Of a DNA stretch of 64,000 nt, positions 28,040 to 41,013 are shown in pieces. This DNA comes from Candidatus Gastranaerophilales bacterium. Lineage in GTDB: Bacteria > Cyanobacteriota > Vampirovibrionia > Gastranaerophilales > Gastranaerophilaceae. The DNA is taken from assembly GCA_944325665.1 (NCBI GenBank), contig CALVAY010000001.1, positions 124,001 through 188,000 of the forward strand, written 5' to 3'. The number at the start of each line of letters is the position of its first letter. Position 1 is the first letter of the stretch. The position numbers and the translations under genes were made by a program. The notes beneath the pieces are model-generated. The model was not told where the DNA came from and did no database searches. It saw only the letters and a list, made by a program, of their open reading frames with translations.

Positions 28040-29376
28040 TATTTAAAAAAGTCCTTGATAGTTCCTACATCTTGAGATTTTGTAAATATTAAGAGCTTAT
28101 CTTTTGCACGCAAGAGGGTTTGTCCCTTTGGAATTATAATTTTTCCCGCTCTTTCAATTATTGCAATAACTGCTCTTGTGGGAAGTCTTAAGTCCATAAG
28201 AGCTACATCTTTAAAGTCTTCTTTTATTCTAAGTTCAAGAATTTCGGCAAGCCCTCTTTCAACGGTTGCCAAAATGCCCGCATGGGATTCGATAATTCTG
28301 TTTTTAATTTCGTTTACGGCAGCCTCATTTGGCGAAATTGCAACGTCAACTCCGACTTTTTCAAATAATGAAGCCGTTGCCGCCTGTGAAACTCTTGTAA
28401 TAGCTCTTTTTGCGCCTAATTGTTTTGTTAAAAGAGAGCAAAGCAGGTTCTTTTCATCATTATTTGTAACGCAAATCGCAACGTCAGAAACACCGGTGTC
28501 TTCTTGTTCCAATAATTCAAGGTTTGTTCCGTTGCCGTTTAAAACAAGAGTTTTTTTAAGCTCTTGAGATAAAAACTCGCACCTTTTATAGTTAACTTCA
28601 ATTAATTTTATTTTAAGCTTTGTGTTTTCAAGGCTTTTTGCAAGCTCATATCCCACAGAGCCACCGCCTATAATGGTAACGTTTTTGATGTTGTTATCTT
28701 CTACGAAAAACTGTGCCGCAGTATTATCCAAAGCATCGGGCGTTCCCATAAATATTGCCTTGTCGTTTAATTTAAACTCGCTTTCACCGTTTGGGATAAA
28801 TAATTCTTCATCCCTTGCAAGCCCCACAACAAGGGTTTCTTCGTTAAATTGGCAATCCTTCAACTTTTTATTTAACAATACGGAATTTTCTTTTATTCTG
28901 TATTCAAGAAGCTTTGCTCTTCCGCCTGAAAAATACTCAACATCAACCGCATCCGGTACGGTTATAATTCTTAAAAATTCATGTACTAAAAGTCGCTCAG
29001 GCCAGATAACATGGTCAATATATAAAGCATAATTTCTGTTATGCTCTTCTCTTATTGCGCGCAAGGAATCTCTGCATTCTTTTTTAGAAACAAAGCAAAC
29101 GGTTTTGGCGTCTGATAATTGCTTTGCAATAAGGCAGGCGACAATATTTCCTTCATCAATATTTGTACAAGCAATAAAAACATCCGCACTTTTAATGTCT
29201 GCCTCTTTTAAAATGTTTATATTTGAAGCATCCGCACAAATGGTTGTTAAATCAAGATTATTAAACTTATCCAAGCTTGTTTTATTGGGGTCAATTACAA
29301 TTATGTCATGGTCCTCGAAAAATTCGGTTGCAATTATCGAGCCCATTTCATTTGCACCGTAGATAATTATTTTCAT
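28039..29376 (-). CDS. trkA: Trk potassium uptake regulatory subunit TrkA
   Basis: A 445-residue cytoplasmic protein with two tandem RCK units. Each has a Rossmann fold (MKIIIYGANEMGSIIATEF at the N-terminus; VTIIGGGSVGYELAKSLE near residue 230) and a RCK_C domain (about 135-215 and 365-445). TrkA binds NAD(H)/ATP and gates TrkH. The first glycine motif is GANEMG instead of GxGxxG, a small deviation. The gene is divergent from gyrB. Confidence 0.94.
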   Translation of the reverse strand: MKIIIYGANEMGSIIATEFFEDHDIIVIDPNKTSLDKFNNLDLTTICADASNINILKEADIKSADVFIACTNIDEGNIVACLIAKQLSDAKTVCFVSKKECRDSLRAIREEHNRNYALYIDHVIWPERLLVHEFLRIITVPDAVDVEYFSGGRAKLLEYRIKENSVLLNKKLKDCQFNEETLVVGLARDEELFIPNGESEFKLNDKAIFMGTPDALDNTAAQFFVEDNNIKNVTIIGGGSVGYELAKSLENTKLKIKLIEVNYKRCEFLSQELKKTLVLNGNGTNLELLEQEDTGVSDVAICVTNNDEKNLLCSLLTKQLGAKRAITRVSQAATASLFEKVGVDVAISPNEAAVNEIKNRIIESHAGILATVERGLAEILELRIKEDFKDVALMDLRLPTRAVIAIIERAGKIIIPKGQTLLRAKDKLLIFTKSQDVGTIKDFFK

Positions 29377-29394
29377 AAAATTATTATTAGCTAA

Positions 29395-31932
<2,538 letters not shown>

Positions 31933-31936
31933 ATAA

Positions 31937-31961
31937 GGCGGGTCAAGTTGACCCGCTTTTA
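31937..31961 (+). terminator. Rho-independent terminator after gyrB
   Basis: GCGGGTCA pairs with TGACCCGC around a three-base loop, followed by TTTTATT, five bases after the gyrB stop. Confidence 0.9.
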
Positions 31962-32029
31962 TTATCTGTTTGTTAATTAATAAAAGTTAATACATGGTAA
32001 AATTTTCCCTTTTTGCGTTTTAAAAAGGT

Positions 32030-32734
32030 ATGCAAATTTCTCCGCTACAAATAAATTATCAAAATACCCCCATAAAACAAACTTATACAAGGCAAGTAAA
32101 AACGACAATCAATTCTTCAAGTAAAAAGGATTTTAATACTTGTGATTTAAATTTTTGCGCAAATTACTTGTATGATGTTAACTTAAGAAGACGAACAACA
32201 AAAAGACCAATCGGAGCCAAAGTTGTTGAGTTGGATTTTTCTGACAAGGATGACTTGCTGATGCTAAATTTAGCTTCTTTTTGGCGGGCTACAAGCTATT
32301 TTTCCCCAATATCAAGTGATTATTGCAAAAATTCAAATAAATTTAAATTTTTTGCAATAGTGGACGGCAATAATTCCGAGCCAAATGCAAAAGACGTTAA
32401 AAGTCTGGTGCAGTTCAGGGTTTGCGATGATAAAAAAGAAGGCAAAACTTGCGATATAATTTATCTTCAGTGTGCGCCCGATATAGCTGACAATGAAAAA
32501 AGCTCAATAAGAGGTGCGGGAGAGCTTGCCGTATATAGTGCTGTAAATTATGCGAAAAAATGCGGTTGCGAGAAAGTAACACTCCAGAGCACAAACAACG
32601 GTTTTTATGAAAATATTGGTTTTGAAATGGGTGCGGGTTATTCCCCGATAAGCGGTTATTGTCCTTTTTATTTGGATAAAAAGGATTATGATTGGTTCTT
32701 AAAAAGAGTTGAAGAAAAATATAAATTTAACTAG
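32030..32734 (+). CDS. GNAT-like acetyltransferase domain with an N-terminal tail
   Basis: A 234-residue protein. The first 50 residues are polar and Asn/Gln/Thr-rich (MQISPLQINYQNTPIKQ) and end in DLNFCANY. The rest looks like an acetyltransferase: the segment at about 161-201 (RGAGELAVYSAVNYAKKCG, then TLQSTNNGFYENIGFEMG) resembles GNAT motif A and the closing NxxFYxxxGF pattern. It would move an acetyl group from acetyl-CoA to an unknown target. No signal peptide is seen. The tail resembles those of the proteins at 32738, 35248 and 41610. GNAT identity is probable, not certain. Confidence 0.6.
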   Translation: MQISPLQINYQNTPIKQTYTRQVKTTINSSSKKDFNTCDLNFCANYLYDVNLRRRTTKRPIGAKVVELDFSDKDDLLMLNLASFWRATSYFSPISSDYCKNSNKFKFFAIVDGNNSEPNAKDVKSLVQFRVCDDKKEGKTCDIIYLQCAPDIADNEKSSIRGAGELAVYSAVNYAKKCGCEKVTLQSTNNGFYENIGFEMGAGYSPISGYCPFYLDKKDYDWFLKRVEEKYKFN

Positions 32735-32737
32735 AAA

Positions 32738-33589
32738 TTACAGATTGGTTTCGTAATCCATGTTATATCTTTCTGCTAACCTTTCAACTAATTGATGTCT
32801 TGTTTTTGTACCTTCTTCGCTATCAAGAAATTCTTCAATTCTTTGCTTGTTTTCCATTATAGCATTGTGCTCTTTGTCATATTTTTGCGGCTCTGTTAAA
32901 AATTGCATAAACATATATTCTTTTAATTGGTCAAAAATTTCCTGACTTGAGCAATCTGTTTGTATTCCATATCTATTTAATTCCTTGAACACTTCTTCAA
33001 CAGTCATATCGCTCATATCTTTGCCGGTTTGCGAATAAACATAATCACGTCCCATTTGGGCGACATCCTCATTATTCAAGGTGTAATCTACTCCTAATTT
33101 GTCTAAGGCCATAAGGCAAAGTTCTTTTTCAAAAATATGGTACAACTTTGCATAACCTTCGGATAATTTTATCGGAGCTTTTTTGGTAAGTCTGGAAAAT
33201 CTTCCGTCTTGTGTAATTGCCTCTTGTGATTTTGCATCTGTTGCTAAAAGTATGGCTATGTCGCCACTGGAAAGCGGTGTGGCGATTGGGTGCCCGTGCA
33301 ATAATATCGCGTTTGGGGTAATTTTTCTTGAATCTACCGTACAGGATTTTTCATTACCCTGTGTTTCTTCAAGAATTTCACCGTTTTCGCTTATTGTAAA
33401 ACCGTACTCGTTACCGGTTTTTTTAAGTTCTTCAATAATTCTTTCTTTTGCTTTTCTTATGCTTTGGGCTTTTTTCCCTTCGGGGCTTAAGCTAAAGCTG
33501 TCAGGCTCGCTTTCTACTTTTGTATGTTTTCTGGCTTGTAAATCGGTATTAGCTTGAACTTGCCCTAAAAAATTTATTCTGTTAATCAT
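32738..33589 (-). CDS. Protein with JAMM/JAB-like metallopeptidase motif
   Basis: A 283-residue protein starting MINRINFLGQVQ. Residues about 60-125 carry a Zn-peptidase-like signature: His98-Gly-His100-Pro, then Ser107/Ser108 and Asp110 (LLHGHPIATPLSSGDIAILL), preceded by a strand pair (EYGFTISENGEILEE). This fits the HxHPx(n)SxxD motif of JAMM/MPN+ proteins, with spacing one residue shorter than in AMSH or RadC. JAMM enzymes cut isopeptide or peptide bonds next to ubiquitin-like proteins. The C-terminal 140 residues are helical and charged. No signal peptide. It converges with the GNAT-like gene four bases away. Confidence 0.55.
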   Translation of the reverse strand: MINRINFLGQVQANTDLQARKHTKVESEPDSFSLSPEGKKAQSIRKAKERIIEELKKTGNEYGFTISENGEILEETQGNEKSCTVDSRKITPNAILLHGHPIATPLSSGDIAILLATDAKSQEAITQDGRFSRLTKKAPIKLSEGYAKLYHIFEKELCLMALDKLGVDYTLNNEDVAQMGRDYVYSQTGKDMSDMTVEEVFKELNRYGIQTDCSSQEIFDQLKEYMFMQFLTEPQKYDKEHNAIMENKQRIEEFLDSEEGTKTRHQLVERLAERYNMDYETNL

Positions 33590-33706
33590 AATTAAACCCC
33601 TTCTTATATTTTTAAAAAGTATTTATTGATTTTTTAATTGATAACCTATAAAATTGCCTAAATAAAAATTTACATAAAAACAATGTAAAAATATTATTTG
33701 CATTTA

Positions 33707-33715
33707 TGCTATAAT
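33707..33715 (+). promoter_or_regulatory. Extended -10 promoter giving a leaderless comM transcript
   Basis: TG-C-TATAAT (33707-33715) ends only seven bases before the comM ATG at 33723, so transcription should start at or within a base or two of the start codon. No ribosome site fits between. Confidence 0.6.
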
Positions 33716-33722
33716 TCTGCTC

Positions 33723-35246
33723 ATGGTAGTTAAAATCACAAGTGCAACGCTAATAGGACTTGAGGCGCATAAGGTAGATGTGGAAGTTGATGTGGTCAAT
33801 TCTCTTCCTCAGGTCTTGATAATAGGTCTTGGTGATACTGCAATTAGTGAGGCAAAAGAGCGTTTAAGACTTGCTATTAAAAATTCTTCCTATGAATTCC
33901 CAAGAACAAAAGTGGTTATAAACCTTGCCCCTGCTGATATTAAAAAAGAAGGTACGGCTTATGACCTTGCAATGGCGGTTGGGATTTTGGCAAAGGAGAA
34001 TGTAATAAAAAATATTCCTGAGAATACTGCCTTTTTAGGAGAGCTTTCGCTTGATGGTTCAATTCGTCCCGTAGGCGGCATTTTACCTATTGTTTGCGCA
34101 TTAGAGGAATTGGGAATAAAAAAAGTTATAATACCTTATGAAAATTTAAAAGAAGCAAGTTTTACCGAAGGTACTCAGGCACTTGGCGCAAGAAGTCTTA
34201 ATGAGCTTGTTGATTATCTGAACGGAAATGGAGAACTGCATACTTTAAAGCAAAATATAGACGATTTTCTTGAGTTGGATAATGAGTACGAGATTGATTT
34301 TTGCGATGTAAAAGGTCAAAAAAGTGCAAAATTTGCACTCGAGATAGCAGCAGCGGGGGCTCATAATGTTTTGATGTGCGGTTCGCCCGGGTCAGGTAAG
34401 ACAATGTTATCTAAGGCTTTTGTCTCGATTTTGCCAAAACTTGAAAAATCCGAAGCAATTGAGCTTACAAAAATCTATTCTGCTTCAGGGCTTTTGGATT
34501 ATAATAAGCCTTTAATCTCAAAAAGACCTTTTCGCTCACCGCACCACAGTGCTTCTGCTGTCGGTATAATAGGCGGCGGGACAAAAGTTCGCCCCGGGGA
34601 AATTACTCTTGCGCACAGGGGAGTTTTGTTTTTGGATGAGATGGTTGAGTTCCCAAGAAGTGTACTTGAGGTTTTAAGACAGCCTATGGAAGACGGTGCC
34701 GTTACAATTTCAAGGGCGAGTCAAAGTGTAAAATTTCCCGCTAATTTCATTTTAATCGGCGCTATGAACCCTTGCCCTTGCGGTTATTTAGGTGATGCAA
34801 AAAAACGCTGCACATGTTCGGAGTATCAGATAAATCGTTATCGCTCAAGACTTTCAGGTCCATTGCTTGACAGAATTGATCTGCAAATTAATGTTTCAAG
34901 GTTGTCGGATGAAGAGCTTCTAAATATCAAAGAAGAAGCTGAGCCTTCAAGTGTCATAAGAAAAAGAGTTGTGGGAGCAAGGCAAATTCAGCTTGATAGG
35001 TATAAAAAAGAGGGAATACTAACCAATTCCGAATTAAGTGCCAAGCTTGTAAAAAAATACTGTACCTTGGATGATGATTCAAAAAGTCTGCTTAAGTTTG
35101 CCGCTGCAAAGTTTGACCTCTCTGCCCGTTCTTATGAAAGAATTTTAAAACTTTCAAGAACGTTAGCGGATTTATCCCAAAAAGAGAAAATCGACGCAAA
35201 TGATATATCGCAAGCATTACAGTATAGAGGTCTTGGTAATTATTAA
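33723..35246 (+). CDS. comM: ComM/YifB-family AAA+ ATPase (Mg-chelatase-like)
   Basis: A 507-residue protein with an N-terminal Lon-protease-like/ChlI domain (VDVEVDVVNSLPQVLIIGL), a Walker A MCGSPGSGKTML (about residue 222), Walker B VLFLDEM and the zinc-like cysteine run NPCPCGYLGDAKKRCTC near 355. In Vibrio and Haemophilus ComM is a ring helicase that drives branch migration in natural transformation. The start matches the usual family N-terminus (ITSATLIGLEAHKVDVEVD), which supports the leaderless reading. It converges on the repeat protein, two bases apart. Confidence 0.93.
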   Translation: MVVKITSATLIGLEAHKVDVEVDVVNSLPQVLIIGLGDTAISEAKERLRLAIKNSSYEFPRTKVVINLAPADIKKEGTAYDLAMAVGILAKENVIKNIPENTAFLGELSLDGSIRPVGGILPIVCALEELGIKKVIIPYENLKEASFTEGTQALGARSLNELVDYLNGNGELHTLKQNIDDFLELDNEYEIDFCDVKGQKSAKFALEIAAAGAHNVLMCGSPGSGKTMLSKAFVSILPKLEKSEAIELTKIYSASGLLDYNKPLISKRPFRSPHHSASAVGIIGGGTKVRPGEITLAHRGVLFLDEMVEFPRSVLEVLRQPMEDGAVTISRASQSVKFPANFILIGAMNPCPCGYLGDAKKRCTCSEYQINRYRSRLSGPLLDRIDLQINVSRLSDEELLNIKEEAEPSSVIRKRVVGARQIQLDRYKKEGILTNSELSAKLVKKYCTLDDDSKSLLKFAAAKFDLSARSYERILKLSRTLADLSQKEKIDANDISQALQYRGLGNY

Positions 35247-35247
35247 C

Positions 35248-37008
35248 CTATCGCCCTTGTGCAATTCTTATTAACTCTTCGCGCAATTGCCATTTGCAAC
35301 CGTCAAGCACAGTTTTGCCTTCGTTGTCTTTTGAGTATATCAGTGCTTTTTTATCTTCGTCATCAAGCATTGACAAGATTCCCATTACTGTTTCTCTGTC
35401 TTTTGCATAAATAGCTGTGCGACCGTATTTGTCTTTTGCAAATATTAACTGTCTTGCTGTTTCATCTGTTGCAAAATTCATAAGCTCATGCACTTCTCGC
35501 CCTGTACCACAATAGTGAAGCGGAGTTTTGCCGTCGTTATCTCTGCTAAGAAGCAGTTCTTGTCTTGTTTTTGGGTCAAGTGCATTTAAAATAATCACTC
35601 TTCTGTCTTTGTTATAAGTATGAAGAGAAGTTCTTCCTTTGTTGTCTTTTGAGAAAACAAGTTTTCTTTTTAATACAAAATCATCTGTTGCATCAAGTAA
35701 AACACGAGTAGAACCGGGTTTCATTCTCTGAAGTATTGTCATACCTTCATTATTTTTTGATGAAAGCATTTTTTCAAAAATACCGTTTCTCTTTGCAAGC
35801 TCAATAACCGAGTCAGCTGCAATGTCATCGTAGAGAGTAGATATAGCTATATCCCCGTTTTTGTCTTTTGCAAGGAGAAGGTCGTTTTCAATTTGCCTGT
35901 TTTCTATGCTGTATAAAAGCGCTCCGGTTTTATCATAAGATGTTCCAAAAAGAACGTTGCGTCCTTTAGAATCTGCTTGTAAAAGCAATTTTCTTTTTAG
36001 CGATTCATCTTTAATATTAAATAATATTGCCATTATTTTTTTGCTGTCCGCGTCTTTTAAAACGGTTCTACCTTCATTATCCTCTGAGGTTAGAAGCTCT
36101 TCTTTGAGTTTTTCATCTTTTATTGCATCCAATAAATATACCGCTCGTATGTCATTCATACGATGAAGCGCGGTTTTGCCTTCGTTATCTTTTGAAAGCA
36201 CTAATTCTCTAACTATTTGCGGGTTGTCAATTGCCTCAAATAAACCTTTGTAATCAAGGCATTCTACCGAATATAGTGCTGTTTGACCGTGAGTATCTTT
36301 TGCTGTTACAAATTCTCTTTTAAGATTATCATCGCCGAGTAATTTTATTAATAACTGTTGAGAACCTGTTTCGACGTTAAAAAGAGCTGTTCTGCCGCCT
36401 TTATTTCTGTGAATAATAAGCGATTTTGCATTTTCAGCGCTTCCGCTTGCTTGAAGCAGTGAAATTAATTTATCACTGTTTGCAAAGAATACCGGAGTAG
36501 AGCCGTATTTATCCTCTTGTGTTAAAAGTTCCATTCTTTCTTCAACGGTATCAAATGAGTTTAGAATATTTTCCACGGCTTCTTTGGGGCCTGTATGTAT
36601 TATGGTTAGACCTTCCTCGTCTTGATTTTTGGCAACTTTTTTAAGCGCATCCTTGTCTGCTTTAAGTATTTCTATTATTCCCAACTGCTGTGTTAAATTT
36701 AGTCCTTGAAGATTTACATCCTCTAAGTCCATACCGCTTATTGCAAGCTTTTTGCCTTCTTCGCTGAACTCTTGGCTTCTTTTAAGTGCGGAATTTAATT
36801 CTTGCATGTTTCGTGTTTTTACAGCTAAGCTTATATTAAGCCCTATGGCCTCTTCGCCCTCATAGACTCTTCTGTTTATCATTCCAAAACTTACTTGATA
36901 ATTTGGTAAAACAGTTGTATTTTGAGTTTCTTTAGGCGCTGAAGGTTGTTTTTTTTGTGCCGAATAACTACCTTTTGTTTGGATATTTTGAATTGGATTA
37001 ATCTTCAT
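35248..37008 (-). CDS. Large ankyrin-like repeat protein with an N-terminal tail
   Basis: A 586-residue protein. Residues 1-45 are a polar tail (MKINPIQNIQTKGSYS ... NYQVSFGMIN). From about 155 to the end there are about 12 units of 34-37 residues with the core LLLSKDNEGKTALH followed by two short helices (RAVYLLDAIKDEKLKEE). The D-x-x-G-x-T-x-L pattern is that of ankyrin repeats, but the units are more alike than in most ankyrin proteins, implying recent expansion. Ankyrin repeats bind proteins; large ones are common among effectors of host-associated bacteria. No signal peptide or membrane helix. It may be an adhesin, effector or cytoplasmic scaffold. Confidence 0.72.
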   Translation of the reverse strand: MKINPIQNIQTKGSYSAQKKQPSAPKETQNTTVLPNYQVSFGMINRRVYEGEEAIGLNISLAVKTRNMQELNSALKRSQEFSEEGKKLAISGMDLEDVNLQGLNLTQQLGIIEILKADKDALKKVAKNQDEEGLTIIHTGPKEAVENILNSFDTVEERMELLTQEDKYGSTPVFFANSDKLISLLQASGSAENAKSLIIHRNKGGRTALFNVETGSQQLLIKLLGDDNLKREFVTAKDTHGQTALYSVECLDYKGLFEAIDNPQIVRELVLSKDNEGKTALHRMNDIRAVYLLDAIKDEKLKEELLTSEDNEGRTVLKDADSKKIMAILFNIKDESLKRKLLLQADSKGRNVLFGTSYDKTGALLYSIENRQIENDLLLAKDKNGDIAISTLYDDIAADSVIELAKRNGIFEKMLSSKNNEGMTILQRMKPGSTRVLLDATDDFVLKRKLVFSKDNKGRTSLHTYNKDRRVIILNALDPKTRQELLLSRDNDGKTPLHYCGTGREVHELMNFATDETARQLIFAKDKYGRTAIYAKDRETVMGILSMLDDEDKKALIYSKDNEGKTVLDGCKWQLREELIRIAQGR

Positions 37009-37138
37009 TTATATGTCCTTTAAATTTTTTATGTACATATAAAACATAAATATAAAATAAATTGCTTAGCTCAAGTGGGCAAGTTGAATTTTTTTAAATC
37101 GTTTTTTATAATTTTAAAATATTGATTGCGAGGTAAAA

Positions 37139-37537
37139 ATGAAAAATTGGATTATAGTTTTATTGGTATTTGTTGTCCCGCTTGGACTTTACAGTTATTT
37201 TGAGCATAAAAATATAAACGTGCCCCAAATTGACGCAGTTGCTGTTGAAAATAACCAAGGCGCAAGAGTTGTAAAATTCTATTCACCAATGTGTTCTGAC
37301 TGCGTAAAAATTTCAAAAGAAATGAAAAAAATATTGCCTAAGTATAAAGATACAATTTTGTTTGAGGAAATAAATGTTTCCGAACAAACGGATAAAAACA
37401 AGGATATGATTAAAAAATATAATATTACTTTAGTTCCTACACTTTTGTTTTTAGATAAAAACGGCAATTTGGTTAAAAAAATAGAAGGCTATGCTGAAAA
37501 TGTCGAGATAGAAGCAAACATTGCAAAAATTAAGTAG
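37139..37537 (+). CDS. Membrane-anchored thioredoxin-fold protein
   Basis: A 132-residue protein with an N-terminal anchor (about residues 4-20) and a thioredoxin domain carrying a CSDC active site (FYSPMCSDCVKISKEM) and the cis-proline region ITLVPTLLFLD. It should face the periplasm and exchange disulfides or keep cysteines reduced. A CcdA/DsbD-type membrane protein starts ten bases after it, the obvious electron donor. Extracytoplasmic cysteine handling for cytochrome c or other exported proteins is inferred. Confidence 0.85.
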   Translation: MKNWIIVLLVFVVPLGLYSYFEHKNINVPQIDAVAVENNQGARVVKFYSPMCSDCVKISKEMKKILPKYKDTILFEEINVSEQTDKNKDMIKKYNITLVPTLLFLDKNGNLVKKIEGYAENVEIEANIAKIK

Positions 37538-37546
37538 GGTAAAACA

Positions 37547-38257
37547 ATGGAAGCTTTAGTTTTAAGTTTAGAACAGTATATAAAAACAGGACAATTTGGG
37601 CTGATTTTCCTTTTAATCTCATTTTTTGGCGGGGTTTTGGCGTCGTTATCGCCCTGTTCTTTATCGGTTTTGCCTATAATAATTGCTTATGTCGGCGGAT
37701 ATAGTAAACAAAGCGGGATTAGGACATTTTTGCAGATGTTCTTTTTTGTCCTTGGACTCTCCTTTGTTTTGACACTTGTGGGAATATTTTGTGCAATCGG
37801 CGGAAGGGCTTTTGTTTCGCTTGGCGGTTCATACTTCATTCTTATAATGGCATCGGTTATTCTGGTTTTTGGTCTTAACCTTTTAGGGGTGCTCGATTTT
37901 ACCATGCCAACTTTAGTAAAAAGAATGCCAAAAGGTGATACGCACAGCCTGTTTTTGTACCCATTGCTTTTAGGAGCTGTTTTTGCGCTCAGCTCAACAC
38001 CTTGCTCAACTCCCATTTTAGTTGGAATAATGAGCTTTGCTTCGCTAAGTACAAATCTTATTTACGCAGCCCTTATGCTCTTTATGTTTTCTTTGGGGCA
38101 AGGTGTAATAATAATCTTGGCCGGTGTTTTTACATCATTTGTTAAAAATGCAAGAATTTTCTCAAATGTTTCTGAAATCTTTATGAAATTAATGGGGCTT
38201 TTGCTTACAATTTCAGCGTTTATGATATATTATAACGTGTTTTCTAAATTTTTCTAA
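37547..38257 (+). CDS. CcdA/DsbD-type thiol-disulfide transporter
   Basis: A 236-residue six-helix membrane protein. Its two conserved cysteines sit in ASLSPCSLSVLP (near residue 37) and LSSTPCSTPILV (near residue 147), the pattern of CcdA and the DsbD core, which pass electrons from cytoplasmic thioredoxin to periplasmic acceptors. The thioredoxin-fold protein just upstream is the likely partner. A perfect hairpin terminator follows the stop. No cytochrome c maturation gene is in the window, so the final acceptor is unknown. Confidence 0.87.
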   Translation: MEALVLSLEQYIKTGQFGLIFLLISFFGGVLASLSPCSLSVLPIIIAYVGGYSKQSGIRTFLQMFFFVLGLSFVLTLVGIFCAIGGRAFVSLGGSYFILIMASVILVFGLNLLGVLDFTMPTLVKRMPKGDTHSLFLYPLLLGAVFALSSTPCSTPILVGIMSFASLSTNLIYAALMLFMFSLGQGVIIILAGVFTSFVKNARIFSNVSEIFMKLMGLLLTISAFMIYYNVFSKFF

Positions 38258-38259
38258 TT

Positions 38260-38287
38260 TTAAACCCCTGACTAATCAGGGGTTTTA
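38260..38287. terminator. Terminator between the CcdA-type and pilin genes
   Basis: AAACCCCTGA pairs with TCAGGGGTTT around a four-base loop and T/A-rich flanks serve both strands; the pilin gene converges from the right. Confidence 0.85.
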
Positions 38288-38289
38288 AA

Positions 38290-38865
38290 TTATATTGGTA
38301 CACTCCAAGGTGTAATTTTTGAAGCACCGTCTTCAAATTCTATTCTAAACAAGTCGCTTAGTGTTATTCCTGTCCACTCGGGGTTGTCCCAATCGCAACT
38401 GCTGCTGTTGCATTGAGCTTGTTGTATTTCTCCTTCAAGTAGTCTTGAAGGTCCTTGATCTCCGTTTACGTCAACTAGAAAGCCGGCACCCCATTCATCA
38501 ATGTAACTTACCATGTATGCTATACCATCTGCTGTGTAGAAAATAACATAAGGATTTGGGCCCGTTGGTAAATCAGCAAAAGCTGCGCCGGGAAGATTGT
38601 AACCTATTCTTCCGTCTTCAACCTTAACGACATTCATATTTTTAATGAGCGCTTCTATAAAATACCCTTCATCAGCAAACGTGTATCCGTCTTTAACTTC
38701 AGTCAATTGTACTGCTTGAGACAATACCGAGTGAGCTTTTTTAGCAGCTGTTTTAAATTCTTGCTGTTGTGTTCTTACTATAACAGAAGGAATTGTTAGA
38801 GCCGCCACAACGCCAATAATAGCCAAAGTAATCAATACTTCAGCTAATGTAAAGCCCTTTTTCAT
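38290..38865 (-). CDS. Type IV pilin-like prepilin
   Basis: A 191-residue protein beginning MKKGFTLAEVLITLAIIG, a class III signal peptide: cleavage after Gly4 and N-methyl-Phe, with Glu at +5, then a 20-residue hydrophobic spine. The rest is a globular pilin head (about 30-191) with two cysteines in QCNSSSCDW that may form a disulfide loop. It could be a minor pilin or a type II secretion pseudopilin; no assembly genes are here. The type is widespread in gut Gastranaerophilales and other Gram-negatives. Confidence 0.88.
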   Translation of the reverse strand: MKKGFTLAEVLITLAIIGVVAALTIPSVIVRTQQQEFKTAAKKAHSVLSQAVQLTEVKDGYTFADEGYFIEALIKNMNVVKVEDGRIGYNLPGAAFADLPTGPNPYVIFYTADGIAYMVSYIDEWGAGFLVDVNGDQGPSRLLEGEIQQAQCNSSSCDWDNPEWTGITLSDLFRIEFEDGASKITPWSVPI

Positions 38866-39041
38866 TAAAGAATCCTTTCTTTATTTAACCTATTATAATA
38901 TTATAATGCCACATAATCCACATATCTAACAATACAGTTGTTATATGAAAATTTAAATAATTAATTTTTTGTTAATTATTCACCCATGTTTTAATTTTGA
39001 TTATATTATTTACTCATAAAGTAAAAAAGGAGGATTATAAT

Positions 39042-39332
39042 ATGACAACTATTAAACCTTTGGCAGACAAAATTGTTATCAAGGTTATAGATGATGTTGA
39101 AAAAACATCAGGCGGAATTTTTATTCCCGACAGTGCAAAAGAAAAACCCCAAAAAGGTGAAGTAATTGCGGTTGGCCCAGGTAAATTTACCGATAACGGC
39201 GCAAGAGAGGAAATGGATGTTAAAGTTGCAGATAAAGTTTTATTTGCAAAATATTCAGGTACGGATGTAAAAATCGACGAAGTTGAATATAAAATCCTTT
39301 CCGTTAAAGATGTTTTGGCGGTAATCGAGTAA
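39042..39332 (+). CDS. groS: Co-chaperonin GroES
   Basis: A 96-residue lid protein of the GroEL chamber, with the N-terminal IKPLADKIVIKVIDD, the mobile-loop region KTSGGIFIPDSAKEKP and the roof strand KVADKVLFAKYSGT. The start at 39042 is fixed by a strong AAGGAGG about eight bases upstream; an earlier in-frame start lacks one. groEL follows after 27 bases. No CIRCE inverted repeat (TTAGCACTC-N9-GAGTGCTAA) is visible upstream, so control by HrcA at this site is not supported. Confidence 0.96.
   Translation: MTTIKPLADKIVIKVIDDVEKTSGGIFIPDSAKEKPQKGEVIAVGPGKFTDNGAREEMDVKVADKVLFAKYSGTDVKIDEVEYKILSVKDVLAVIE

Positions 39333-41013
<1,681 letters not shown>

Noticed and set aside
28178-29032. Plus-strand frames opposite trkA (129 and 136 codons)
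   Set aside because: Ser/Phe-rich antisense shadows of trkA with no ribosome sites.
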